Below, one piece after another: positions 1-10,958 of a stretch of DNA of 64,000 nucleotides. The number at the start of each line of letters is the position of its first letter. Positions within the stretch are counted from its first letter, which is position 1. Made by a program: the position numbers and the translations under genes. The notes below the pieces were generated by a model. It saw only the letters and a list, made by a program, of their open reading frames with translations, did not search any database and was not told the DNA's origin. The stretch is from contig VXCM01001014.1 of NCBI GenBank assembly GCA_014773175.1, positions 62,001 through 126,000 on the forward strand. The letters are read 5' to 3'. The DNA is from Lucifuga dentata (lineage: Eukaryota; Chordata; Actinopteri; Ophidiiformes; Bythitidae).

Positions 1-379
1 TTCCCATGGGCCACTATTACAAAACCTAACATTTCCCTTCAGGGTGCTCTTACATTGAAAAAGGAAAATAAAAAGCATCAGTCCCCTGAAGCTGTGAACT
101 TTAGGCCAAATGAAGCCTTCAGCTTCCTGTTGGGTCACTTGGTTATATTGCAGCTTGTCTTTCCTGACACCTCTGGGCTTTAATTTCCAATTATTTTTAA
201 TAGTGCATGTAAAAGTACATGTGACTGTACATGTGACTATTGCTGCAATAAAAAAGCAACAATGACTTTAAATTCAACATATTCTACTTAAACTTTAAGC
301 TTTTGTTTTCTAACACAATCAAACATCAATCCAAGCATAAAATTAAAGCCACTCAGAGTGACTAATAATGATAATAATG

Positions 380-418
<39 letters not shown>

Positions 419-1080
419 TTTTTTAAAAACAAACTGAGCCATCTATTACACAGTAGTTTCACACATCACCTCCCTCTATTTTGGAATAAGTTTAGTTTTA
501 ATTTTGTATTAACTGTAAAGTGTCAAGGAGTTACATTTTTCTGATGTAGTTATTTTTATCTTCATATCCTATAATTTCAAAAAGTATTTAAAAAAAGATA
601 ATATCAAACACACAACCCTATGGCAACATTACAGGAATGTTTTAAAAATAAAAATTAGGTTAAAATTTAGCACAAACTAGAAATATAACAGTGATGCTAT
701 AAAAGAAAATTATACCAACTTCCTTTTGAGTTAGTTTAGAGAAGCACAGACACAGTCCCTAATGCAGTGTTATGTTATTATTATAGTATTTTTTTTTCAT
801 ATGTGTAGAAATTTAGGTTACATTGGGAGCAGGAGGATTATCCAGACTAAGGACTTTACTCATTTGACTTTTATTTAAAACTCCATCCACATGTTCTTCC
901 TCCTGCCAGCTCAGAGTGCCTCCATAATAAAAGGCCTACTTGACTTTTCAACCTCCACGATTCCAGACCATTACTTCTACTGTGTGCCATCCTGCTCCAC
1001 TTCTCCACCCAAAAATGTCCCTGAATGTCCTAACAAGCTGTTTGCTCTCACATCCGTGTATTAAGAATTTGAAGTTTAAT
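1..1080. other. AT-rich non-coding DNA
   Basis: No gene or recognised element. It contains an (ATA/AAT)n microsatellite at 363-418 and otherwise ordinary AT-rich sequence with no long open frame. Confidence 0.7.
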
Positions 1081-1116
1081 TTCCTCCATTTTTTTTTTTT
1101 TTTTTTTTTTTTTTTN

Positions 1117-1243
1117 TGATTTATCTGCTTACTGTATCAATTTTGAATCTTTTTTGAGAACAGGGGCAGAGAGATAGGCCTGCTCCTTACCAGTGGGAAT
1201 TCTCCAAAAAGATTCAAAATTGATACAGTAAGCAGATAAATCA
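1117..1243. repeat. 44-bp inverted repeat beside a poly-T gap
   Basis: Arms 1117-1160 and 1200-1243 are reverse complements at 43 of 44 positions and enclose a 39-nt loop. The left arm starts right after a poly-T run and an N at 1116. It may be a real fold-back element or an inverted artefact at the contig end. Confidence 0.85.
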
Positions 1244-1714
1244 AGAACGTTAATTTTCATTCAACAAATTACCAGTGAGACAGAATAATCTCAAAAATGA
1301 GAGAAATTACCTTTTTTTTTTTTTAAAGGCAAATTAAGATATTGACTATATTATGGAAAGAGGAATTCCACAGTGACTAAAATGACTTGGTTATATATGT
1401 ATATAAACCTGTTTCAACGTCTTCACACAATAAAGTGATTTAATAAAGTTAGAGCTGAGACAAAAAGAGGAGAAAATACATTTTTTTTTCTCCAATTGCA
1501 AAATCTTCAGGGTAGAAAATTCCTTAATAGTAAAAAACATCAGTGTGTGTCCGGGTTTCTAAAAAAAAAAAAGAGNAAAAAAAAAAAAAAAAAAGGAAAT
1601 AAAAAAATGAACTGTCTGTTTGCATGAAAATGGGTGAAATGATGGAGATTATTTTTAAGGAAAGCAAGACTTATACAATTTCTTAAACTGCAAAGTGGAT
1701 ATTTTGGGTGATGT

Positions 1715-1750
<36 letters not shown>

Positions 1751-1774
1751 CAAATCCCCTTACAAAACTGTTGN

Positions 1775-1809
<35 letters not shown>

Positions 1810-1834
1810 CAAATCCCCTTACAAAACTGTTGCA
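1715..1834. repeat. (CA)n microsatellite, duplicated across an N
   Basis: A CA tract followed by CAACAAATCCCCTTACAAAA occurs twice, before and after the N at 1774. The identical flank indicates one locus written twice by the assembly. Confidence 0.85.
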
Positions 1835-2350
1835 AATGGTCGGACAGCAGCGGTACGTCCCATTTCCAGCCTCCCATTGAGTCTCATTCATTAGGATCCT
1901 CACACTCTCCCATTTGCTATTCATGGCAGATTTTCTTTTTTCCTCTGTCTCTCTCTCCAAACAAACCCGAGTCAAGAGTGGCAGATGCGTGCCATTATTG
2001 CCCACGGCTCGGTGAAAACNAAACAAACCCGAGTCAAGAGTGGCAGATGCGTGCCATTATTGCCCACGGCTCGGTGAAAACCGTTTTATGTAAGGCAAAG
2101 GCGGATTAACCTAATCAATCATGTCGACTAGCTGTGTTAAAAACGATTCATAGGAGGAGGAGAGAAGGAAAAACATATGGCGCAGGGGTGGGAGCAAGCT
2201 TTTCTAAACACCGCAGCCAGACCCGGACCTTCTTGTGACAAGATGCATTCAAAGCGCAGCCAAAGAATGGGAATAAAGGCGGTGGACGGCTGCTAATTGA
2301 AGTCAAAGCACTTGAGGGGTGAAAGACGAGGTCAATAATTGCAGAAGTCC
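1835..2350. promoter_or_regulatory. Complex non-coding block 3' of lbx2, candidate conserved element
   Basis: High-complexity, repeat-free sequence in an AT-rich neighbourhood, including TAATCAATCATG near 2112 and GCTAATTGAAGTCAAAGC near 2291. These are the look and motif type of vertebrate developmental enhancers. About 60 bp (1959-2019 and 2021-2081) is repeated around the N at 2020 and should be counted once. No conservation data were available, so this is inference from composition. Confidence 0.3.
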
Positions 2351-3196
2351 CATTTTTTAACCAAGTAGAGAAGATTTTTAGAGTGTGTTTTAGTGTATCC
2401 TACCAAGAAAAAAAGAGTAATATTGTTATAATAATCCTGCGTGGATTTAAAGTGAGTCTGTGATACTCAAAAGTAAATCTATGGTGGTATTCCTGTAGAA
2501 ATTTGTTGTATTGGATTATATTTTTGCAGCTAAAAATAACCATATAGGTTGATAATATTTCTGCAACATCCTTCAAAGTTTAATTTATTTTTTCTTTCTT
2601 TCTGGACAATCATACAGCGAACCCCGATGAAAAGCTTCCTTGAAATACCATATAACCTTTATTTACATAGATGCTGATTAAATAGAATGTTACAATAAAA
2701 TTATCGCATAAGATGTTTGATCTATATACATAACTCAGAGCGTGTAAAAGGTTGCTGTCGGATATTAATGGTGATGATTCCTTTGTGAACAGGCCTGCAC
2801 ATCAAAATCTTTTTTTTTTTTACATAAAGGTTTTAAAGGTTGGACGAATTTACACACACAAACACACACACTTCCTTCCCGGGCTAATTTGTCCCGTGAT
2901 TTAACGTGCATGTGCATGTAATAATAATAATAACAATAAAAAATAAAATTAGGAAAAAAAAAAAAAGNGCTGTTAAATATTTGGCGAGTCCGAATCCCTA
3001 ATGGAAAAACAAACTAATTGCACAATTTTCCACACCCCCCTTCAATTTTTTTAAAATAGAACATATTCAAAAGTTGACAATTTTCATTATCCATGTACCA
3101 CAAACACTTTGAGGTCTGTCTGCAAGGAAAGCAGATATTCCTCAAATATTTCTTTGAGATTGAAAGGCTTTACAAGTCCGATTAATAAATTAAAAT
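2351..3196. other. lbx2 3' flank / possible 3' UTR
   Basis: AT-rich sequence with short A and T runs and an N in poly-A at 2968. No coding frame. Part of it is probably lbx2 3' UTR. Confidence 0.4.
2658..2663 (-). terminator. lbx2: Candidate lbx2 polyadenylation signal
   Basis: AATAAA on the minus strand, about 800 bp after the stop codon, within complex sequence that could be 3' UTR (2640-2800). Other AATAAA hexamers on the same strand (about 3418-3413, only 40 nt past the stop, and about 2588-2583) are alternatives. The choice is a guess from spacing. Confidence 0.25.
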
Positions 3197-3319
3197 GGAG
3201 AAAGATGAGGAGAAGGAGGAGAAGGAGGAGGAGGAGGAGGAGGAGGAGAAAGGGGAANGGAGAAAGATGAGGAGAAGGAGGAGAAGGAGGAGGAGGAGGA
3301 GGAGGAGGAGAAAGGGGAA
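3197..3319. repeat. (GGA)n purine tract, duplicated across an N
   Basis: A GGAGAAAGATGAGGAGAAGG... purine block at 3197-3257 is repeated after the N at 3258 (3259-3319). It is a simple repeat downstream of lbx2. The duplication is probably an assembly artefact. The proline/leucine-rich minus-strand frame over it is not a gene. Confidence 0.8.
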
Positions 3320-3456
3320 AAAAAACGTTCCTTAAGCGTTTATATATGTATAGATTCTCCTTTTTGTCAATATCCGTGCAAAAGTTTGGGAAGAAAAATG
3401 CCCCCATTTTTTTTTATTTTCTTTTTTGTTTATGAAAATCACAGGCCCCCATACTG

Positions 3457-4895
3457 TCAATCGTCCACCTCGATCTCTTCGTCATCCTCCGAGAATTCAT
3501 CCGTGGTTTGGTCTCTGGAGGAGGAAGGGGACTGTGGGAAGGCCCGGTGTCCTTGAGAAGTCGGGGAGATGCTGGGCGATCTGGCCTCGGGGCCCCCAAC
3601 CTGAGGCTCGTCAATGTTCTCCATGGTTACGAGCTTCTGGAGGGTCTGCGGGGTGATTTTCTTTAGAGATTCCACGTCCGCTTTCATCTCCTCCAGGTCC
3701 CGTTTGAGTTTGGCCCTTCGGTTCTGAAACCAGGTGATGACCTGTGCGTTGGAGAGGCCCAGCTGCTGCGCAATCTGGTCTCTGTCGGCCGGAGAAAGAT
3801 ACTTCTGGTACAAGAACCTCTTCTCCAGCTCGTAGATCTGGTGGTTGGTGAAAGCCGTCCGAGACTTTCTCCTCTTCTTGGACGTTTGCCTCTGTCCGAA
3901 GGAGTTTACATGTTCACGACCTTGAAGTATGAAATAAAATATATATAAGACGAATGAAATTACCTGCAAAGATAGTTTTTGATGCATCAGCCACGGAGGG
4001 CACAAACAGGCCTTTCCTTACTTGTAACTGTCAAATCAGGCCATGATCAGAGTTTTAAATGCAACACTTCTCATTTGAAACACTTTGCTGATACCAGGTC
4101 ATTTTCTTGCTGCCACTTAAGGGATCAGCCTAATTTTAAGAAGCTGCCACAAACAGAGTAATCACTGGAAATGAGTGCAATTATCTCTGCAACCTGCAGA
4201 TTTCCCACTTTATTTTGCGCATAACGCCGATTTCAATAAATAACGGCCTTCATAAGATTGTATATGCAAAGAGGAAATTCATAACATTCAAATTTAAGCT
4301 TTTCTGTCTGTTTTTATTCAAAGATGAGCCCTGCATGCAGTCAGGCCATGACAGACTTTCTGACAGCTTGCAACGTGAATCGTATGAACTATTAATTTAC
4401 ACATTTACTTGCTTAAAAAACGGTCTTGTCTATATATGCCCCATACATCTCCATATCTTTTTTAACATGGCCACGCACTCGCATTGATATGATCTTGCTA
4501 GTCTAAATATTCATGCACTTAGTCTCTTTTTTGCGTATTTGTGATAGAACACATAAATCTCAGTATTTACCCTCCGCTGCCTGGATCACGCTGACTTCCA
4601 GCCCTTTAAAGGTTTTGCTCGCCAGCTCCTCCAGCGCGCACAGCGGAGAGGAGGGAGTGGTGATCCCGTTCCTCGCCGCGTTCGAGCCCGTCACTTTCTC
4701 CAGAACCCGCGGCGGACAGATACTGGCGACCGACTTCTTAACCGACGGTTTGTTCAGGATATCTTCGATGCTGAACGGCGTTAAAGGCTTGTTGGAGTTG
4801 GCCGGCGGTGGCAGCTGATCCAGGGGAGCTCGTCTCCTCTCCTCGCTGCTGGACTGCAACACAGAACCCGCCTTCATGTCTTTACTGGAGGTCAT
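3457..4895 (-). CDS. lbx2: Ladybird homeobox transcription factor Lbx2 (two exons)
   Basis: The coding sequence joins 4895-4571 (exon 1) and 3920-3457 (exon 2) on the minus strand and gives 262 residues plus TGA. The start ATG (4895-4893) follows GCC with G at -3. The splice is G|GTAAAT ... TTCAAG|GT, phase 1, completing Gly109. Residues 37-50 (PLTPFSIEDILNKP) form an eh1-type Groucho-binding motif. PLCALEELASKTFKGLE (84-100) is the block typical of Lbx proteins. The homeodomain spans about 125-184, with RTAF at 129-132, Thr171 at homeodomain position 47, and WFQNRRAK at 172-179 (Asn51 equivalent = 175). The tail ends in the acidic EDDEEIEVDD. From the family, Lbx proteins are nuclear DNA-binding regulators of migrating muscle precursors and dorsal neurons. 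The short Ala/Gly-poor linker and C-terminus fit Lbx2 better than Lbx1, which has long low-complexity inserts. No frameshift or gap interrupts the gene. Confidence 0.96.
3921..4570 (-). other. lbx2: lbx2 intron 1
   Basis: A 650-bp GT-AG intron, GTAAATACTG at the donor (4570-4561) and a T-rich stretch before CTTCAAG at the acceptor (3930-3921). It lies in phase 1 just before REHVNSFGQRQ, the same place between the Lbx N-terminal block and the homeodomain where Lbx genes are normally split. The open frame that runs upstream into the intron (to 4005) is read-through, not an alternative start. No repeat is recognisable inside. Confidence 0.9.
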
Positions 4896-5460
4896 GGCAG
4901 TCCCAAAGAATCACTGCTGCTTTCTCAAAAAAAGTTGATTATTTCATTCAAATGGTTGTTTTAGCGTCCACAAGTGTTTCCTCTGGTGTGTTGGCGTTCT
5001 CTCAGACCCCCTCTTATGTTTTGATCATTTAAACCGAATGCAGCAACTCAGCTCGCCTGTGAGTCCTCCGAAATAACCATGCTTCGGGCGTAGTTGTAAA
5101 GGAAGCCGGACTGTATTCTCCTCAGAGAGTCGTAGTTCCTCTACGAAGCTCCATGTAGATCTTTAGGAAGTATAACAGCACGACTGGAGGGGGGTGAATC
5201 CCTGCAAGGGGAAAAAGCTGTCTAAAGCAGCGAGAAGAAGAAAGCGACTGCTAACGAGTTATTGTTGATTGGGCGAAGTTCAATTAGAGAAACTCTACAC
5301 TACTTGCTGACCCGCTGCTGCGTCTTAAAGGGCCGGACCGTAATAACTAATTGGACATGGGGAATAGGAGGAGTCTGTCGCTGCCGAGGAGAAAGACGCT
5401 CTGAAATGTTTATGCATCTGTTTCCCTCTGCTGGTGTGTTCTTCTAGAAAGGGAGAGTTG
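4896..5460 (-). promoter_or_regulatory. lbx2: lbx2 5' UTR / proximal promoter region
   Basis: This is the sequence immediately upstream of the lbx2 ATG. Two inverted CCAAT boxes (read on the minus strand) lie at 5272-5268 and 5354-5350. A TATA-like TTTAAA lies at 5033-5028, about 135 bp before the ATG. The stretch 5260-5360 is complex and contains homeodomain-type AATTAG/CTAATT cores. The transcription start cannot be placed without transcript data, so the assignment rests on position plus these weak motifs. Confidence 0.45.
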
Positions 5461-6429
5461 ATGGCCGATAAAATGCTGCCACCAGTATCCTTTCATTGTG
5501 GAAAAGTTTGGAGGAACACCGAGCCAAAAACGGTCTCCAGCCGTGACATTCATTTTGTCATTTTCGTGCGTAATTACGCACAGAGCGTTACCTGTAATAT
5601 GCGCATTGGCACCGTGGCTGTACAAGATTTGATTAGCCATATTTAAATAGCCATGATGAGCTTATTTGGGACCCACGTTTGTATTATTATTTATTTATTA
5701 TTCAACGAGAGAGGTGATTTTCTTCTTGTGCATGTGATGACCACCGTGATCTAGATTCTAATCTGAAAATACCTTTAAAATAAGTCAAAAAAAAAGAAAA
5801 GGAAAAAGTGAGGCTCGTGTTGAAATTTTTCAAATAATTTCAATAAATTCCTACATATTAAAAAAAAGATACTTGCTGAGTCAAAAGTCCCAAAAAATGT
5901 ATCGTTTAAAAACAAATAAACAAACAAATCGAATTTGTTTATGCCAATGCTTTTCCTTGGTGCATCAATATGACCTGGTAAAAACCAGACTAGTATAATT
6001 TAATGCGGTTCCGTGAAAGCAGCGGCTAATAAAATGACGCTGTGATGTGGCTCAGAGTCTGAAGACGAGGATGAGAATTTAACTGACGGATGTTTAGGGT
6101 GTAAAGAGGAAAAACTGTCATGAGCTGGACGCCGAGGAGAGCAGCAGGTACGTCTGTTCACAGGAAACACACCTCCTGATATTTAAGACTTGTAAAATGT
6201 AACGCAACTGACTCTTATGGCCATTTGATTTTGTATGGGTTTTACAGCGAAATTAGAGATAAAAAAAATGAGTAAAAAAAAAATAAAAATAAATAAAGGT
6301 CTATAATATTTGGAGCATATTGTAGAAGAAGAAAAAAAAACAACAATGTGGAACATCAGTGTCTACTGTCTTTTAAAACATAAAATGATTTATAGTTATA
6401 TTTTAGCAGCTGTTTCACTTCAATTAAAC
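5461..6429. other. Non-coding upstream flank of lbx2
   Basis: No convincing gene or transposon. Sequence around 5470-5650 is complex and may be regulatory; 5690-6360 is AT-rich with A runs. Confidence 0.5.
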
Positions 6430-6720
6430 GACCTTATGTAGGCGACATGCCAAATGCTGATATGAGCCCGAGGCTGAATAAAACAAAAGCTGGAATATTA
6501 TTAGTATTTTTACATACAATCAGATTATTCGGATTCGTTTGGATAAAGGCTGCCGCCCAGGAAGCCAGCGCACCGAGGCTTGTGCCAACAGCAGCATATG
6601 GTGACATTGGTTTAGGGACAGTTATAAAACAGCAGGAGATTCTATTAGCTGCCTTGGAGGTCCACCCTTCGAATATATATTTCTCCATAACAAGCAGGAT
6701 TTCAGGGGAATAATTTAGTT
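6430..6720. promoter_or_regulatory. lbx2: Candidate upstream enhancer of lbx2
   Basis: A complex, non-repetitive block 1.5-1.8 kb upstream of the lbx2 ATG, with the E-box CATATG (near 6595), AT-rich homeodomain-like cores (ATTATTAG near 6498) and GCTGAATAAAAC. Both strands are open here by chance but resemble nothing. The call rests on proximity and composition only. Confidence 0.3.
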
Positions 6721-6882
6721 TGGGAGTTTGGGTAGAATATGAATGGGTTTTGACTAAAAGCAAAACGTGGAAATGTATTTTGGCCTGAGTATATATTAAT
6801 GTCACTGTGAATGCAATTTAACGTGACACCATTGTAATTCAAGAATTAGAAATAAGGACTAATTGGAATTTTTTTTTAACGC

Positions 6883-6916
6883 TTTCATACTGTAATCAAG
6901 TGATTACAGTATGAAA
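6883..6916. repeat. Perfect 16-bp-arm palindrome
   Basis: TTTCATACTGTAATCA, then AG, then its exact reverse complement: a 34-bp near-contiguous palindrome. No larger element is seen around it. Confidence 0.9.
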
Positions 6917-7369
6917 TAGAAAATGATTATTTTAGAGTAAAAAGGTAAACTTTTCGTTTACTTGAATGTTTGACACATGCAAGAGAAAATAAATAATCTT
7001 TCCACTACAGCGGCTTATTTTTCAGCCTTTTATTGGCCTATAAATCCACAGGCCCGTATGTCTGATTATGAAAAAAGGAAAACTTCTGGTTTTTGTTTGT
7101 CTGGTAATCTTGTAGACCTTTATAGGCAAAGCTGTGCTCCGATGTCTAGACTATCAGTACTGTAGTTTATTAACCTGAAAATTAAGTTTGAGCGTGAACA
7201 ACCTCCATCCTGAGACGAGACCTCCCCAAACAATGGACCAATGAGGTTTTAGGTCTAAAGTGCTGGTCCGAAAGTTTTTTTTTAAATTTTTTTATTTTTT
7301 ATTTTTGACTTAATTTGAACGTTAATTAGAAGCACAGCAGCTGACATCATCAATCATCAACTTTTGGTG

Positions 7370-7844
7370 GATTTAATTGGATGATTCGTTTCGCTTTCAC
7401 CTCAGTCCTCCACTAGTAACTACCAGGCTTGTTGCTTTAAAAGGTACTGGATTACATCATGTTACTTGAATATAAATATCACTAAATTACTCTTTGTGAG
7501 GAGCAGCGATGTAACTTTCAGTTTCTGGATATACTATCAGTCTCTTCTATTAATAATCTCAATTATTAGGGGTGTATGTACAATGTTCGTGTCATCTTGC
7601 CTCGATTAAACTGGTCTTTAATCATTAATCGTCAATTTAATTAATACCAACGCGAATAATTCTAAAATATGTAATTCAGCTTCCATCTGATGCTCAGAGG
7701 AGGTGATGACAAATACAACAACTGCAACAAAATTCCTGAAAATGTAATTCGTTACAGTATTATGTGTAGGAGACAGTAATCCTACACTGGAACACGTTAC
7801 CGTCATGTGTTTTGCGCAGAAAAAAAAAAAAAAAAAAAAAAAAA
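7370..7844. mobile_element. Possible MITE remnant with poly-A tract
   Basis: Sequence such as GGTACTGGATTACATCATG and TGTAATTCGTTACAGTA resembles the GTAACNNNTTAC-type ends of common teleost non-autonomous elements. It is followed by a 25-nt A run at 7820-7844. Ends and target duplication could not be defined. Confidence 0.25.
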
Positions 7845-7944
7845 GATTTAGTGTGCTTTCGATTTCGTTTGGCTCAAAGGTTTCCAGAAATCAGACATTT
7901 CTTTCATGGATGTTTAAAAGGCCTAAAAGAAAAAACAAATAAAT

Positions 7945-8580
7945 AAAACGAATATATGCATATTTATTACAAAGTATACACTGCAATAATTTCAAGAATA
8001 TTAAGAAATATTACAGTGAATTATACATGGTATAAAATGCAATGAAATAGCCTAAACTCACCATTATGTCACCACAGATGCACTATAGAAAAATATATAT
8101 ATAAATACATATGGATTATTATGAAAATAACACAAGCTTTAAAAAAAAAGTAGGATAATGTTACTGCAAACTTGCTACTGAATACTGTGATATTAAGAAA
8201 TATCACAGCAAATTAAACCGGAGATAAAAAAATATTCACTTCGAAGATCACCATGGGGTATCACAGATTAACTCTAAAACCCAGTGGTAATATTATAAAT
8301 CTCTTTAGGGTCAAGATAAGATCAAAATAATAAAGTGATTCCATAAAATATATGTCAAAGTATAAGATTACTGTGAAACCCTACTACAAATGTCTACAGG
8401 AATATTATAAATTGCTGAAGGAATATTGCAGGTTATTATTATACACGAGATAAATGCAACATATAAGCCATGAGTAACTGAGATGTTCTGTAAACGCCTG
8501 TGGAGATATTATATATCCTCATAAGAATATTATAAAAATAGTTATTTCATAGGAGACAAAAACACAATAAAGTATGATAA
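7945..8580. repeat. Degenerate AT-rich repeat array
   Basis: Related phrases recur through the block: ATTAAGAAATATTACAGTGAAT (near 7999), ATTAAGAAATATCACAGCAAAT (near 8192), GGTAATATTATAAAT (near 8285), GGAATATTATAAATTG (near 8399) and GATATTATATATCC (near 8506). This suggests an old, diverged tandem array or several MITE fragments. No fixed period could be fixed by eye. Confidence 0.4.
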
Positions 8581-9089
8581 TGATAATGTAGGTACTGCAG
8601 TCCCTTTTGGGGCTATATAAGACAACAAGTGATTGAATTTAGGGTTAGTCATTATTTAGGATCATGTATGCTCTCCATTCAGTGTGTTTTTGTCTCCAGT
8701 GGAGCTCTCACAGCGCAGCGTGTCGTCCTGTATTACGAAAGAAAACAGCTGTAAACGCCTCTCAATATAACATGATACAGGAGGGCGCTGTGTGTGTGTG
8801 TATGTGTGTGTGAGAGAGAGAGAGGTGTGTGTGAGTGGATGTGTGTTTCCATTATTATCCGGGTTGTTTCCACTGTAAGACACACCGTGTAAATGACTGA
8901 GGTACTTGATGAAGGTGCATATGATGACGATGATAAAGATGATGATGATGAGGGACCAAATGACATCTGTTGCCAAATTACTCAGTCGTTTGTAGGGCAG
9001 CCTATGTTGTTATAGTACTAATGTAAACGCTGCCTTTTATGTTATAAATAAAAAAACAGCATTTATTAGGTCATCAGCAATAACAAAAA

Positions 9090-9090
<1 letters not shown>

Positions 9091-9160
<70 letters not shown>

Positions 9161-9181
9161 TCTATTAAAATCGTAAATCAC

Positions 9182-9235
<54 letters not shown>
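9091..9235. repeat. (ACT)n(AAT)n and (GT)26 microsatellites
   Basis: (ACT)n then (AAT)n at 9091-9160, and 26 GT units at 9184-9235 after a short unique spacer. A mixed GT/GA tract lies nearby at 8790-8840. Confidence 0.95.
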
Positions 9236-9237
<2 letters not shown>

Positions 9238-9480
9238 ATGCGAGCGCGTGTCCCTGTCAGGCTAATATCACATGACATGTTTCCAGTGTGGATATCGGTG
9301 TTAATTGTAGAGAATGTTTTTTCCCACTTGTTCCCGAACGCATCTTTACAGCTTGACATTGCCCGGATAGTGACGCACAGGTGCTCATCTTCACGGCAGT
9401 TGACGTCATACGTCGTTCAGCTGTAACGCCCCCCCCCAATATGGCCCATTCCTACATTGATGTATACATCCGGGTTTTCA
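9236..9480. promoter_or_regulatory. CpG-rich block with a consensus CRE
   Basis: This block has more CpG than its surroundings (GCGAGCGCG, CCCGGATAGTGACGCAC, CATACGTCGTT). It contains a perfect CREB/ATF site, TGACGTCA, at 9401-9408, then poly-C and CCAATATGG. It could be an enhancer or the promoter of an unannotated transcript. No exon is recognised beside it. Confidence 0.3.
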
Positions 9481-9599
9481 TCCAACCTTTATCCTCAGTG
9501 AGTGTTACTTTGTGCAGGAAAAATTAAAATGTGGAGATTTTGAAGGCTAAATGAAGGTTTTGCTGATGACTGACAGGATGTTGTGATTTTTCAGTGTGT

Positions 9600-10260
9600 G
9601 AAAAAAAAGACCATGGAGGAAATTTGGTGCTGCTGCTGCTGATGATGATGATGGTGATGATGATGATGGATATTGGACTCACCTAAACTATGTGACCAGA
9701 CTTTGCCATGACAACCCCCATCCACAACAGTCATAAACACATCAACATTAACATACTGCATGCTAATTCTGACAGCGTTTAATATTTTGATATTTAAATT
9801 TAAGGATGCACTGAAATAGCTGAATTTATTCTCCCACAATGCAAAACAAATCAATTTCTTATAGCATCTGCAACAACAGTGCAGCCAACTTTCGAGAACC
9901 ACCACGTGTCCCAATTTCATAAATATGTACATACACCAAGCGGGGAAGATAACTATATTTACTGTAAGCAGATGTACAGTATGTACAATGGACACAATAT
10001 TTTTCCACCAACAGCAAAAAGTGATGTGAGCTGCACCAAGGAACATGAACTTCACACCATCACAGGACAGATACAAGCACCAGCCATCATGACTGACAAC
10101 AAACAGTCTACAGAAGATAAACTGCACCTCTGTTACTTCATTTTCTTTCTTACACCAATGCCCCACTCCTTGCTCTCTCTGTTCAGGGAGTGGACCATAT
10201 AGTACTCGTTGCTCTCTAATGGCCCACTAGGGTCCATTTAATAATATAAAAGGGGAACCT
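9600..10260. other. Non-coding; TGA/TGC tracts and possible repeat end
   Basis: A TGC/TGATGA simple tract occupies about 9628-9670. The segment 10160-10260 (AGGGAGTGGACCATATAGTA, then ...GGCCCACTAGGGTCC) resembles terminal parts of old fish DNA transposons, but no ends or target duplication were found. Long open frames on both strands across it match no protein I recognise. Confidence 0.3.
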
Positions 10261-10455
10261 GAGCAGCTTTAACTGAATTACAGCATTAAGATTGAACATT
10301 TCTCCTTTTTGACTCTTGATTAGCTTAAAACCAGAGGCTGGAGGCACATGTATGAAATATGATACAACAAGATTCATACTGTTTCTCTGTGTGCGTGTAT
10401 TTGTGTGTGGAAAGCCAACTATGAACAGCTAACTAAAAATAGCCATTGACAGCAA

Positions 10456-10761
10456 TTCTTCTTCTTCTTCTTCTTCTTCTTCTTCTAGTAGCATTATTGA
10501 CACTTAGAACAATGAGAGTAAACACGTGTGTTTATTGTTATCATGTAGTGATGAAATAATTATTTAATTGACAACAATTTACATAATTAATTGTTTTAGT
10601 CATTTATCTACTACTTTTCAGGTTTATATCATCTAAGTTCAATATTTACTTATTTATTTTTTAAACTGTCATTTAGACAAAACAATGTGTATCAGTTTTA
10701 GCTTCTGGAACTCTGATGGGATATTTGGCACTTTTTTTTCTGACTTATTATAACCTATAAG

Positions 10762-10818
<57 letters not shown>

Positions 10819-10958
10819 GATTGTTAATAACAATAACCATTAGTTTCAGTATTATTGCCATTGATTTCAATCTGTCTTGATTTTCCATAATCATAATGAT
10901 TTTCATAGGAAGCCAGTAAAAAAAAAAAAAAAAAAAANAAAAAAAAAAAAAAAAAAAA
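10456..10958. repeat. (TTC)n, (AAT)n and poly-A tracts
   Basis: (TTC)n at 10456-10486, (AAT)n at 10764-10817, and poly-A with an N at 10938. The DNA between is AT-rich with no gene. Confidence 0.9.

Noticed and set aside
1540..2109. Several frames of repeated Cys-Val or His-Thr residues
   Set aside because: Translations of (CA)n and (GT)n tracts and of a duplicated contig end. The same applies to frames at 9165-9426, 46177-46469, 55449-56081 and 56112-56481.
3457..4005. A 182-residue frame starting at 4005 upstream of the lbx2 homeodomain
   Set aside because: Its first ~28 residues are intron read-through. The Gly codon is completed by splicing at 3920/4571, and the N-terminal exon is clearly present at 4571-4895.
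6883..6916. miRNA precursor
   Set aside because: Arms are 16 bp with a 2-nt centre, too short and tight for a normal precursor. The other hairpins noted fail the same way.
9591..10202. Overlapping open frames of 191 and 107 residues on opposite strands
   Set aside because: No domain or family resemblance, a low-complexity His/Gln tail from a TGA/TGC tract, and no splice or start context to support coding.
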